Shown here: positions 1 to 9,151 of the stretch, piece by piece | Layout of the letters: each line of letters begins with the position of its first letter | Numbering within the stretch: position 1 is the stretch's first letter | Assembly: GCF_017916325.1 (NCBI RefSeq) | Contig: NC_090163.1 | Location: forward strand, 686,001 to 750,000 | Reading direction: 5' to 3' | Origin: Leishmania martiniquensis | Taxonomy: Eukaryota > Euglenozoa > Kinetoplastea > Trypanosomatida > Trypanosomatidae | Length of the DNA: 64,000 nt | The notes under the pieces: model-generated | Databases searched by the model: none | What the model was told of the DNA's origin: nothing | What the model saw: the letters and a program-made list of their open reading frames with translations, nothing else | Made by a program: the position numbers and the translations under genes

Positions 1-1108
1 GGGTACGCACAAACACCTTTGTGACGACACTCTCGACCACGTAGCGCTGCTGCAGCGATGCCGATGGCATCGAGCCGGCGCTCGTTGGTGCCGATGGCAC
101 AGTGATGCAGAGGTCCCCATAGGCAGCGACTGCGGAGGAGAGCATAAGCCCGGCGCCAGCACCGCTGCGCAGAAGTAGCTGCACATAGTTGCCGTAGTTG
201 CTGCGCCACTCCCCGCTCACACCGGCGACCAGGGCGTCAATGTTTTGGGAGTTACCCGATTTGCCCGGCACCGCAGTTGAGTACGAGGATGGGGCGGCCG
301 ACGTCGGCATCGTCTGATGCACCGCTGAAGCGTGTGGCCAGCTGGCACCGTACGGCGAGCTGCTCTCCGCCGTGGAGGCGCGCAAGCTCTGGTGGCCGCC
401 GCTTGCTGCTGCCGTGGCGCCGGCGCGTGTGTCACGACACCATCTATCCATGACAGCATCCATGGCGGCGCCTCGCCACGATTCAGCCTCGGGACCCAGC
501 GAAGATGGGATAGTGCGCCACGGGCGGTCGGCCACGGGCAGACGCTGGCGCCACCGCGCCTGATGCCATGCGGCGCGTTCGCGGGCCAGGAGCTGGGTTG
601 TGCTCATCGCCTCAGTTGAGGCCGCCACCGAGTCGCTTAACGCGTACAACGCGCTGGTGCCTCCGCCAGCGCGACCTATGCCCCGTCCACGTCCTCGGCC
701 ACGTCCAGCAGCCCCGGCAGGAACGCCGACTACCGTTGGGGACGAAAAATCGGCAGACACCCCGCCCAGCAAAGCTGTCGAAGAGGCGCGAAAGAGGCTG
801 TTAGGCCGGTACTCGAGCCGCTGATGCAAGGCGCCGCTTCCGCCACGACTGCCACCAACCTCAGCGGAGACAAAGCCGTAAAAGCACTGAGGGGCATTTG
901 AGTCACATGAGTAGGAAGCGACGCCCGCGAGTCTTGATCCTCGAGAGCGACCGCCATTGCCGGTCGGTGATGTGACTGTGGTGTACTTGAGGCAGTGGAA
1001 TGTGGCAAAGTAGTTGCGGCCTTCTGCGCCGAGAGGGGCGACAAGCTCCAGGTCGCTCGATACGTTGGCAAGATCAACGGCGGCTGTCGCCGCGAGTTGG
1101 TTGCCCAT
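1..1108 (-). CDS. VPS15: VPS15 protein kinase (PI3K complex regulatory subunit), N-terminal part
   Basis: The frame is open from the ATG at 1108 to the window edge (369 codons), so the gene is 3'-truncated by the window. An in-frame TAG lies five codons upstream of the ATG and fixes the start. The protein begins MGNQLA, the N-myristoylation start typical of VPS15, followed by a stretch matching the family's N-terminus (LG..R.YF...HCLKY at residues 26-42). The beta-3 strand VVTKVFVRT, whose Lys at about 364 is the ATP-binding lysine, appears only at residues 362-369. The roughly 300 residues between are low-complexity and include an RG repeat at 135-146. VPS15 anchors and activates the class III PI3-kinase VPS34 on endosomal or autophagic membranes. 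The HEAT and WD40 parts would lie beyond the left edge. I base the identification on the N-terminus plus the VVxKVFV strand; the insertion is unusual. Confidence 0.72.
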   Translation of the reverse strand, partial: MGNQLAATAAVDLANVSSDLELVAPLGAEGRNYFATFHCLKYTTVTSPTGNGGRSRGSRLAGVASYSCDSNAPQCFYGFVSAEVGGSRGGSGALHQRLEYRPNSLFRASSTALLGGVSADFSSPTVVGVPAGAAGRGRGRGRGIGRAGGGTSALYALSDSVAASTEAMSTTQLLARERAAWHQARWRQRLPVADRPWRTIPSSLGPEAESWRGAAMDAVMDRWCRDTRAGATAAASGGHQSLRASTAESSSPYGASWPHASAVHQTMPTSAAPSSYSTAVPGKSGNSQNIDALVAGVSGEWRSNYGNYVQLLLRSGAGAGLMLSSAVAAYGDLCITVPSAPTSAGSMPSASLQQRYVVESVVTKVFVRT

Positions 1109-3163
1109 AGAGCGCCCTTGCTAACCTAGGCACGTGTGTGTACTCTCCCCGATCTGCACATGTGTGGGCGGCTGTGACGCGCGGGAGGTGTGCGGACTGC
1201 AGGCCCCAGCGCTATCCTGTAAGAGGAGGCATCGATGAGAAGGCGGGAGGGGGGAGGAGGACGACGACGAGGCAAAGCGAGCGACGGCGCACAGGGAGGA
1301 GGGAGAGACGAAGCGGATTCGGGAAGGGAAGCGTGGAAAGGCCAAGGGTAATGCGGACTGGGGCCCTTGGGGACGAGAGAGAGCGAGCGAGCGCGAAGAG
1401 GAGGGGAAGGGGAGACTCCGAGCCTGCCTGCTTTGTGCTGCTGGCGGCTCAAGTTGGCGGTTTCGCACATTGTATGAGTACATCTATGAAGACATGAGCT
1501 CTCCATCAACGTGAGCATGCGCAGGTGCGCTGGGCACCACCCTTGACACCACCGCTGCCACAATGCCTCCGCCGACGCAGATTCGCAGAGGCGCGTACGC
1601 CTACGTATGCTCACAGGCACATGCACGACAAGCGCCAGCGACAGTTTTGCAGGGATCATCGCCGGCACCAGAGAACCTCTCCGCCTCCACCACCCGCCGC
1701 CGCCGACTCCCTCTCCAACTACTCAGAAGGAAAGCTAAACCGAAGTCTCTCCGTAAAGGGGCAGATGCCCAGCACGCGTCCGGTAAGTACCGGATGCATG
1801 CACGAATGATACGCACGCACATGGGCGCAGCCGCCCAGGATCTCACCAACGCGGAGGGGGCAAGGGCGGGTGCGTGTGCACGCATGTGCCTGTGCATGGC
1901 CACCCTTGCGCAAACGCCCGCAAAGAGGTTTGGCAACGCTGCGAGTGAATGGAAAGAGCAACCGTACGAGCTAATGACAGTCGACGGAGGAGATGGCAGA
2001 TGTGGGAGCAGGAGGGAGAAGGGCACTCACAGCAACAAGAGCTCGTCATGGGCGTGCACATGGACAGCGAGAGATGGAGAGGCAGGCGATAAAATGAAGA
2101 CTGTGGCTGCAGGAGGAGGAGAAAGCACAGTTGAGAGAAGCGAACAGCCCAGTCGGTGCCGTGCGTCGTACTCAAAAGGGAGGGAGGCAGGCAGGCAGGG
2201 GGGAAGAAGAAAGAGCGCGCGCGAATGCCATCTCCGGTCGTCCTCTTCGCACACATGTAAGCCAAGACATAAGAGGGCGACCCAAACCAGCCACGACGGC
2301 AACGAATACGTCGGCAGCAGTGCTCCCCACACAAAGAAGAGGGGGGGGATGGGCATCAGCGCAAGAAAACGCGAACCTGACGCATCCCCACAGGCAACTT
2401 GAGAGACAAAGTCATCACCACATTAGCCTCACACGCCTGGGCGTGCGCGCCCGTCACTCTGCGTGTTCGCACAAGCGGGCAGCAGTCACATAAAGGGGGA
2501 AGGGGGGTGCGGGGCTAGGGAAGAGGAGGAGGGGAGGCCTGTGCCTGCGGAGGTGCCACTGTCAACTCAATCCCCAACTCTCCCGCGCAGCTTTTCTTTT
2601 TGCCACCCGCTCTGCAGGCGGGTGGCATGAGAGAGGAGGCAAGAGCGCACGCCAACTACATAAAACAGAGGGAAAAGCGAAGACGCTCTCGTTCTCAGCC
2701 GAAGTGCTGCAGCGCCCACCCAGCGCAAGCCGTGATGAGGGAGGTGAAGAGCACCGCGTGGCAACGCTTACGACGGTGCTCCAGCGCCGCGAGAGGGAGA
2801 AGTGGTGAGGCAACAGCGGAGGAGCTCAGGCCGGGGGGGTATTCCGGAGTGGAACGAAAAATAAAATGAAAAAGAGTGAACATTAAAGGGGAAGAGAAAG
2901 CTGGCATATGGGCAAAAGTGGCGTCATTGCCCCGCCCCCTCCCCTCCCCTCACCGCCGTCGCCCTTTCCCCTCTCTCACACACCTTCTCTGACGGGTTGG
3001 AAGGGACGGGGGGGTGAGCGCACCCATACCGGCAGTGCACATCGCAGCCCAGGTGTGCACCGCGGAGACGATTTTTTTGTTTTCCACCTTTTTCTCCTCC
3101 GCTACACAATGCGGCACAGCCCTTTCCCTTTTAGGAAGGAAGAAAGGGAGGGGGAGAACCATA
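1109..3163. other. Spacer between ArfGAP and VPS15 genes
   Basis: About 2 kb with no convincing gene. It holds the ArfGAP 3' UTR and the VPS15 leader. The plus strand is purine-rich at about 1225-1330 and 2490-2545, giving pyrimidine tracts on the transcribed strand, and pyrimidine-rich at about 2930-3000. There is a short GGCA repeat near 2188-2200. Open frames here on either strand are low-complexity, without family resemblance. Confidence 0.6.
1217..1262 (-). promoter_or_regulatory. Polypyrimidine tract and trans-splice acceptor of VPS15
   Basis: On the minus strand a long CT-rich run ends in CTCCTCTTACAG, with the AG at 1218-1217. It lies 108 nt upstream of the ATG. This is the best spliced-leader addition site for the gene, by inference from sequence. 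Confidence 0.5.
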
Positions 3164-4414
3164 TTAGTGCGGCTTCACACTCTGCGGCTGCCAAGCCATC
3201 GGGTACCGGCCCGCGTTTGCCCTCGCGTCGCTGCTCGTCAGCCCGCCCGCCCCGGCGAGGGGTGCGGAATCGAACAGAGAAAGGATTTCGTTTTTTGTGC
3301 CGCTCCTGCTGCTGCCGCTCACGCTCGCGTTGGTGCCGATGAAGAGATCTTCCGTGTCATCGCGCGCCATCGGCGGGCTCGACTGTGAATGCAGCGTGTT
3401 TGGCAGTGGCATCCCACTGTGCCCACCGCTGCTGGCGGAACCGACTAGGCTACTGGTTGTCCCACCAAACTGTGCGGCGAACCAGTCCGAGTCGTTGCCA
3501 GCGCTCACCGGTGAAGCGGACGAGAGCGACGCTGCCGTGTTTCCCTGTGCCGGAGGCGGCAGCGTAGTCCGGCCGCCACCAGCCGACGGCTTTCCACTCG
3601 CGCCGTGAGTTGGATAGGTACCAGAGAAGAGCTCCGCGACGTTTGTATGGGGCGCTGGCGAGCTCTGAGCCACTTGCTGAGATGGTTCGCTAGTGCTGGG
3701 TGAGGACACCGGCGCGCCCCAGAGCTCCTCGAGCATAGCGTGCTGCTGCTGCTGCACCTGCCCTGGAGCGTCGGCTACGGGCGGCGGTGTGTGGGCTTTC
3801 GGCGGAGGCGCTGAGTGGACGGCCCCGCCGCTGCCTACTTCCTCGATCGGGGTCTCCATAAACTGAGCAAAGAGCTCTGTGAAGCGAGGGTTGTAGTACA
3901 GCTTCCGCTCATACTTGGACCGAATGGCCCGCTCGAGGACGCAGGTGTCGGTGGTGCCGGTCACGCGCGCCGATGCGGGCATGTTGTACTCGTACAAGAG
4001 TCGGCCCCGCGCGTTGCCAATGTGCTCCATCACGCACATCAAGGACTCCATCCAGGCATCCATGTTGGTCGACTTGACCTTCGATACGTGCGTGCCCATG
4101 GCGCGGTGAATGCCGGCGCAGCGGAGGCAGAAGAAAATGCCGAGGTTGGTGCTCGCCCATCGCGGCTGCTTCGTACCACAGTCAAAGCACTCGCGATTCT
4201 CCGGGCGACGCAGCAAGACATCAAAGCGCTGCAGCTGCTGCGGCGCCACGCCCGCACCATGCGCTCCCCTCGGCGGCGCGGCGGTGTTGTTCAACCGTGA
4301 CGTGGCCGTGTGGCCGGTGCACAGGTATCCATTGCTGCCAACGGTGCGGTCTGCGGTAGACGCGTGCCCGCTCCGCCCCTCCGCCGTGTGCCAGTGGTGG
4401 AAGCCGGCTGACAT
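3164..4414 (-). CDS. ADP-ribosylation factor GTPase-activating protein (ArfGAP)
   Basis: This 416-aa protein carries an ArfGAP domain at about residues 60-175. The zinc finger is C76-x2-C79-x16-C96-x2-C99, followed by GIHRAMGTH with the presumed arginine finger at R104 and SKVKSTNMD, all family hallmarks. It would stimulate GTP hydrolysis on ARF GTPases and so control coat assembly in Golgi and endosomal traffic. The rest (about 200-416) is Ser/Gly/Pro/Thr-rich and looks disordered, with a Gln run near 220, as in AGFG/SMAP-type proteins; no PH, ankyrin or BAR domain is visible. The first ATG of the open frame is used, giving a 60-residue N-terminal extension before the zinc finger. Which ArfGAP subfamily it belongs to is not clear. 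Confidence 0.88.
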   Translation of the reverse strand: MSAGFHHWHTAEGRSGHASTADRTVGSNGYLCTGHTATSRLNNTAAPPRGAHGAGVAPQQLQRFDVLLRRPENRECFDCGTKQPRWASTNLGIFFCLRCAGIHRAMGTHVSKVKSTNMDAWMESLMCVMEHIGNARGRLLYEYNMPASARVTGTTDTCVLERAIRSKYERKLYYNPRFTELFAQFMETPIEEVGSGGAVHSAPPPKAHTPPPVADAPGQVQQQQHAMLEELWGAPVSSPSTSEPSQQVAQSSPAPHTNVAELFSGTYPTHGASGKPSAGGGRTTLPPPAQGNTAASLSSASPVSAGNDSDWFAAQFGGTTSSLVGSASSGGHSGMPLPNTLHSQSSPPMARDDTEDLFIGTNASVSGSSRSGTKNEILSLFDSAPLAGAGGLTSSDARANAGRYPMAWQPQSVKPH

Positions 4415-5529
4415 TCCGTGCTCCCGAATAAAATCAATGATGACGCGGCAATTATAGTAATGCGTATATTTGCGCGATTCGGCGGATGGGCGCGCCTCCC
4501 CTTTTTTGGTGCTCCGGCGCCGCGTTAGATTTGTGCAGAGAGCCTCCGTTGAAAAACAGGTGGGAGCGCCACTGGTTCCAGAAGGCGGTGAATGAAGCGG
4601 GGACGTGTCTGGGAGCAGGCGTGGGCTTGGCCAGCAGACAAGGAAGCGTCAGAGAAGCACGCGCGCGTCACACGCTGTCGACCCGTCGGGGGCGCACCTG
4701 CGGACTCCAGAAGCAGGAAAAAAGCGAGAAATGACGGCACGAGACGGCGCAAAGCACACGCGAGCAAGGCGGACCTCACGTTGCGGAAAGGGGGAGAGGG
4801 GAGACGAGAGGTGCTGAACGGCTGCCGGCGAAGGAAAGAGAGCAGCGAAACTGGCGCTCAGGTAGTCAGGGGAGGGCGGAGGAGTCGTAGAGAGAGCTGA
4901 GCCGGTGCGTAAGACAGAGGTATGGAGGGGGTGGGGGAAAGGGGTAAAGGGGAGGTGTCAGAGTCACCGCCCTCTGTGGTAGAGCGCTGGCGGAGGCACC
5001 CCCTAACCACTGGCACCCTCTGCGTGCCACTCTCAAAAAAAATCCTCTTGTGAGGCAACGTCGCCAGAAAGACAGCTTGCGGCTGTGACTCATGAAGCGA
5101 GAGGGGCTCGCTCCTTCACTGCGCTGATGCGCACGACGCTCCATCAGCAACGCCATCGGCGCGCGGCATCCAATGCTCGCGACATCGACAACTGGCAGCC
5201 TCCCTCCGTTTCTTCTTTTTTCCGTGCGACTCCAATCGGCGCGGTTGTGAGGGGTGTGAGGGGCAGGCGGCTGGTAAGGAGACGCCGGAAGGACAGGCAC
5301 TTAGGGGAGAGGAGGTGAGGGGGCTGATGATTTACGCCCACGCGCACACAGAAAAAGAGAAACGAGGCGAAAAGGAAAAAAGACAACGCACAAGAGGGCC
5401 ACACAAGGCACAAAGTGAGCGTGTCATTCGTCCAGCCCTCCTCCCCCACGGGCGCGCCAACATGCGCGTCTCGCCCATCCAAGGCCTCATTGCCGAAACT
5501 GGGAGCCGCCCGTGCGGGCTGCCGCAACC
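4415..5529. other. Spacer between TOP3B and ArfGAP genes
   Basis: About 1.1 kb, no gene seen. On the plus strand there are purine-rich runs at about 4917-4960 and 5351-5385 (polypyrimidine on the transcribed strand), and a weaker one near 4715-4735 that could serve ArfGAP splicing. No structured RNA recognised. Confidence 0.6.
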
Positions 5530-8124
5530 TCACCGCCTATCCTCACGGTGACCGCGTCCACGACCGCGCCCGCGTCCGCCACGACCAGCACGGCCACCAG
5601 CAGCAGCACCGCCGATGCGGCGAAAGTTGCCGATGCGGCCGCGTACCTCTTCGCAGAGTGGGCTCAGCCCTGGGTCACAGAAGATGCACGCAACAATGCG
5701 ATCCTTGCGGTTGGGCAGCACACTCTTGCCCTCAGGGAACATGATGTCGAGGAAGTTGGCAGCGCATTCGGGGCACTCCTCAGAGCTGACGTACACTCGC
5801 TTCGCTGTCGGTGGCAGTTTAACCATCATGGGGCACTTGTTGCAGCACACCTTCCACTGGCCGGCTGTCCGGGGAACAAAGGCCATACTGCCGGCGCAGG
5901 AGCCGTCCACGCAGTCGCACACATAATTTGTAGCGAGGGAATGCTCGCATGTGGGGTGGCGGCACTCGTCGCACGCCATGTGTCGCGTAGATGACGCGGC
6001 TGCCACGGCTGCTCCGCCGTACCCGCGCTGCTGATGCGGTTTTATGGCAGGGCGCATCTCCTCGAAGGGAGGGTTGTTGTAGCAGTTGGGGCATATAGGA
6101 AAAGACTTGCCACCGTCGATGTGGCAGATGACGAGCTCAAAGTTATCGATAGGGCACTTGAAGCTGGAGTACGGCTTAATGGCGCCGCCCTGCGGTAGGG
6201 CAAACGTCACCTCGCAGTAAGGGCAGTAGAGCCGCTGGGGACGGGCGTTCAGGTGCTTCAGGTAGCGCAGGCAATTTCCGCACCGTGAAATCGGCTTCCC
6301 GGTAGCCGAGATAGCGGAGAATGAAGCCCCCATGAGGGCATCGAAGGTGTCGATGTGCGCCTTGAAGAATTTGAACTTGGAGAAGAAGAGATCGAGCGAG
6401 TAGCACAGCACGTCGTCGAGCCGCGCGCGGCCTTCAGCGATGTGGGTGACGTACTCCTCCACACGACTGCGCACGAGCGGCAGCACCAGCTCTGGGTCGA
6501 TCGCCTTGATGCCGTGGATGAGGACGATTCCAAGCTTTGACGGCTTCATGACACGCCCCGCCTGGACGCTGCAGTAGCCGCGCTCTACAATGTTGTTGAT
6601 GTGGGTGGAGATGGACGCGTCCGTTCCGATGCCATTCTTCTCCATCAGCCCAATCAGGTCCGACTCCGTCAGGTACGACGGCGGTTGCGTCTGCCCCGCC
6701 TGCAGCCGCACATCGGACAGCTGAAAGGAGTCGCCCTTGTGGACGCCGGTCGGCATCCTGTCGTCCTCCACACGCGCGTACGGCATGATCGCTGTAAAGC
6801 CGGGGTCCTCCACCACCTTTCCCGAGATGCTGAAAAATTCCCCGCCGAGCTCGATCGTAATCCTTGTCCTGATTAGCCGGCAGTCCGGTGACACGGATGC
6901 GATGAAGTGCCGCGTGATGTACTCAAAGATGCGCCATTCGTCCCCAGAGAGCTCCCCAGGCGACGCCATGCGCATGGGCGTGATTGGCGGGTGATCGCCG
7001 GCGTCCTTGCCCGCCTTGGGTCGTACGTGCCCTTCCTGCAGCAGCGCCGTTACGTAGGCCCCCCAAAGGGAGCTGCTCTTCTGTTGCGCGAGGGCGCCCG
7101 AGAGGTTGAAGGATGGCGGATATGCGGTGGACTCGGTCCGAGGGTACGAAATGTAGCCGCGGATGTACAGGTTCTCGGCGATGCTCATCACATGGTGGGG
7201 GCCGATGCCCAGCGCCGTGCTAGCGATTTTCATGAGATCCACCGTATTGAGTCCGGTCGGCCGCGGGCGCGTGTCGTTGCTGACGGACACGTTGGCGACG
7301 GTGGCTACCTTGCCATTCTTGGTGATGCGCTGAAGAATCAAGCGCGCCATTGTCTCGTCAAAGAGGCGTCCGCGATCCCAGTCAAACTGCAGCAATGCAC
7401 CGCCGCGCGAGGCGACGGGGACGATACGCCAAAATTCCTCTGGCTTGAAGTTCAGGATCTCATCGTGGCGCTGCACGCAGAAGCCGAGCGTCGGCGTCTG
7501 GCACGGGCCGTAGCTGATGACGCTCGCATCCAAGTCGCCATACTTTCCCTGGAAGTATTTTGTTTGGAACCGGGTAAAGGCGACGCCGACCTTCAAGTCC
7601 AGCTCCTGACGGCACGTCACGGCGTCGCTGATGTTCTTGTTCGGCTTCCCGAGATTACGAAAGGCATGGAAAATTTCCTCTGCCGTGATGGCCGAGAAGT
7701 GCGCGCGGAAGATGTTGCCGTAGTGGTAAATCTCCCGCCGCACCACCTGCATCACTTCAAAGCAGATGTTCTCGCCTTCCCGATCGCAGTCGAGCCAGAG
7801 CACCAGCGTGTCGCAGCCTTGCGCCTCGTGTTCGAGGTGGTGGGTCACCTTCCCCGACGTGTCCTTCCACGTGATGGGCGCGGTGAAAAGCTGCTCTTCA
7901 TCCGTGCGATCCCAATTCTGGTGCTGCGAAGTGAAATCGCAGGAGAAGACGTGGCCGGTCGTGCTTGTGACCTTAAAATACGCTGGACTGCCCATAAAGC
8001 TTCCCGGGTACTCGTACACTGGAAGCGCACGAGTGCGGCGGGCACAGCTCCCATTGCTCAAGATCGTCGCAATACTCTCGGCCAGCGATGGCTTCTCAGC
8101 CACCATCAACACAGTGCGGCCCAT
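5530..8124 (-). CDS. TOP3B: DNA topoisomerase III-beta (type IA)
   Basis: The protein is 864 aa from the ATG at 8124, very close to the usual length of TOP3-beta. The open frame runs 32 codons further upstream only from a TTG, and family homology begins at MGRTVLMVAEKPSL. The TOPRIM domain holds AEKPS near the N-terminus and DCDREGEN at about 112-119. The active-site tyrosine is in YISYPRTES (Y327). The C-terminal third has several Cys-rich zinc modules (CGNC...CPYC, CPNC, CDEC, CCNKC, CPEC, CIFC) and ends in a GR-rich tail (GRGGRGRGRGRG), as in animal TOP3B, which relaxes negative supercoils and also acts on RNA. It cleaves one strand through a 5'-phosphotyrosine link. The beta rather than alpha assignment rests on the zinc modules, RG tail and length. 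Confidence 0.93.
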   Translation of the reverse strand: MGRTVLMVAEKPSLAESIATILSNGSCARRTRALPVYEYPGSFMGSPAYFKVTSTTGHVFSCDFTSQHQNWDRTDEEQLFTAPITWKDTSGKVTHHLEHEAQGCDTLVLWLDCDREGENICFEVMQVVRREIYHYGNIFRAHFSAITAEEIFHAFRNLGKPNKNISDAVTCRQELDLKVGVAFTRFQTKYFQGKYGDLDASVISYGPCQTPTLGFCVQRHDEILNFKPEEFWRIVPVASRGGALLQFDWDRGRLFDETMARLILQRITKNGKVATVANVSVSNDTRPRPTGLNTVDLMKIASTALGIGPHHVMSIAENLYIRGYISYPRTESTAYPPSFNLSGALAQQKSSSLWGAYVTALLQEGHVRPKAGKDAGDHPPITPMRMASPGELSGDEWRIFEYITRHFIASVSPDCRLIRTRITIELGGEFFSISGKVVEDPGFTAIMPYARVEDDRMPTGVHKGDSFQLSDVRLQAGQTQPPSYLTESDLIGLMEKNGIGTDASISTHINNIVERGYCSVQAGRVMKPSKLGIVLIHGIKAIDPELVLPLVRSRVEEYVTHIAEGRARLDDVLCYSLDLFFSKFKFFKAHIDTFDALMGASFSAISATGKPISRCGNCLRYLKHLNARPQRLYCPYCEVTFALPQGGAIKPYSSFKCPIDNFELVICHIDGGKSFPICPNCYNNPPFEEMRPAIKPHQQRGYGGAAVAAASSTRHMACDECRHPTCEHSLATNYVCDCVDGSCAGSMAFVPRTAGQWKVCCNKCPMMVKLPPTAKRVYVSSEECPECAANFLDIMFPEGKSVLPNRKDRIVACIFCDPGLSPLCEEVRGRIGNFRRIGGAAAGGRAGRGGRGRGRGRGHREDRR

Positions 8125-9151
8125 CACGCCGTCCACAAGCGCTCCTTCACCCCGACCGGCACTCCTGGGGTCCCGTACTGGCGGTTGGCGTCGGTGCTCC
8201 GCAAGGCCCACGAACAGCAAGCGAGACAGAGAAAGAAATGAGGGGGGAAGGAAAGTCGCGAGGACGCGTGACCTGACGGCTCCTGTGTTTCAGCTGCGCG
8301 TACTGGCAGCTACCGGGCGAAACAGATCGGGAGGGGGTGGACAGGAAAGCCGGTGAATCCTGCGAAGGGAGGCAAAGAGGGAAAGGGGAAAGAGGCAGTG
8401 GAGGTGGACAGCAAAGCAGCCATTAAGCGCCCGAGATGTGAAAGGTGGCGAGCCATGGCGAGTGGGCCGCCACTGCCCCAGTCAAGAGCCCCTTGGCCCA
8501 CATAGCCAACAGGCACATGCGCGCATGCTGTGCCTGCAGGCGGTCGAGAGGAGTGTGGGGGTGCAGAGAGGCGGGGAGCAGCAGCAGCAGCGGCGGCGGC
8601 GGCCCTTTCCATCTCCCTCCCCGCCGCCTCTTCCCCTCCCCTCATCCTCGGCGTTCTTTTGATCGCCGTCGCGTGAAGCTCTTCGCAGGGCGTTTTGTCA
8701 AGTCACGCGCTCGAGCGAAGCCGTGTGGGAGGGGGGCGGAGGAGGGACACCGGAGGGGGTTGGAGGGGGACGAGAGGAGGGCGTCGCGTTTATCCCTCAG
8801 AAGAGGGGTATGCAACAGGTCGCCACCGTGCATCGCGAACGGGGGCAAAGGCGGCACAGGCCCCGACAGGGGCCCACCGCCCGCCATGAATCCCCGCATC
8901 GTTCGTCGGGGTGTTCGCTTGCTTTCTGTGTTGGCCAAGCAGTACCGCGAACAGACAGGAGGAGAGAGGGTGCCCTTCTGCGGGCGTGTGTCTTTGGCCT
9001 TCCTGACAAGGAGGGCGCACATCTGTTGCCGTGAGCAGGGCGGCGTGCGTCACGCCCTTAGCGCCCTCTGCAGCGAGCATCAAGGCGCGGAGAGCCCGCT
9101 GATTTCAACGGGTAACGCGGCACTGCGCACCAGCGTCACAAGAGCCCGGCG
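8125..9151. other. Spacer between PCH2 and TOP3B genes
   Basis: About 1 kb with no gene. It includes the TOP3B leader and the PCH2 3' UTR, a CAG/CGG-rich microsatellite at about 8578-8602 and a purine-rich plus-strand run near 8727-8785. Plus-strand frames covering most of it are shadows without family features. Confidence 0.55.
8197..8255 (-). promoter_or_regulatory. Polypyrimidine tract and trans-splice acceptor of TOP3B
   Basis: A minus-strand tract of C/T at about 8255-8221 is followed by the first AG at 8198-8197, giving a 72-nt leader before the ATG at 8124. Splicing here removes the TTG-initiated upstream extension, which supports the chosen start. Confidence 0.45.

Noticed and set aside
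1563..2402. 279-codon plus-strand frame
   Set aside because: Opposite to the transcribed strand, low-complexity, no family features, no splice signal on that strand.
6907..8241. 444-codon plus-strand frame
   Set aside because: It is the antisense shadow of TOP3B, which has unambiguous catalytic motifs on the minus strand.
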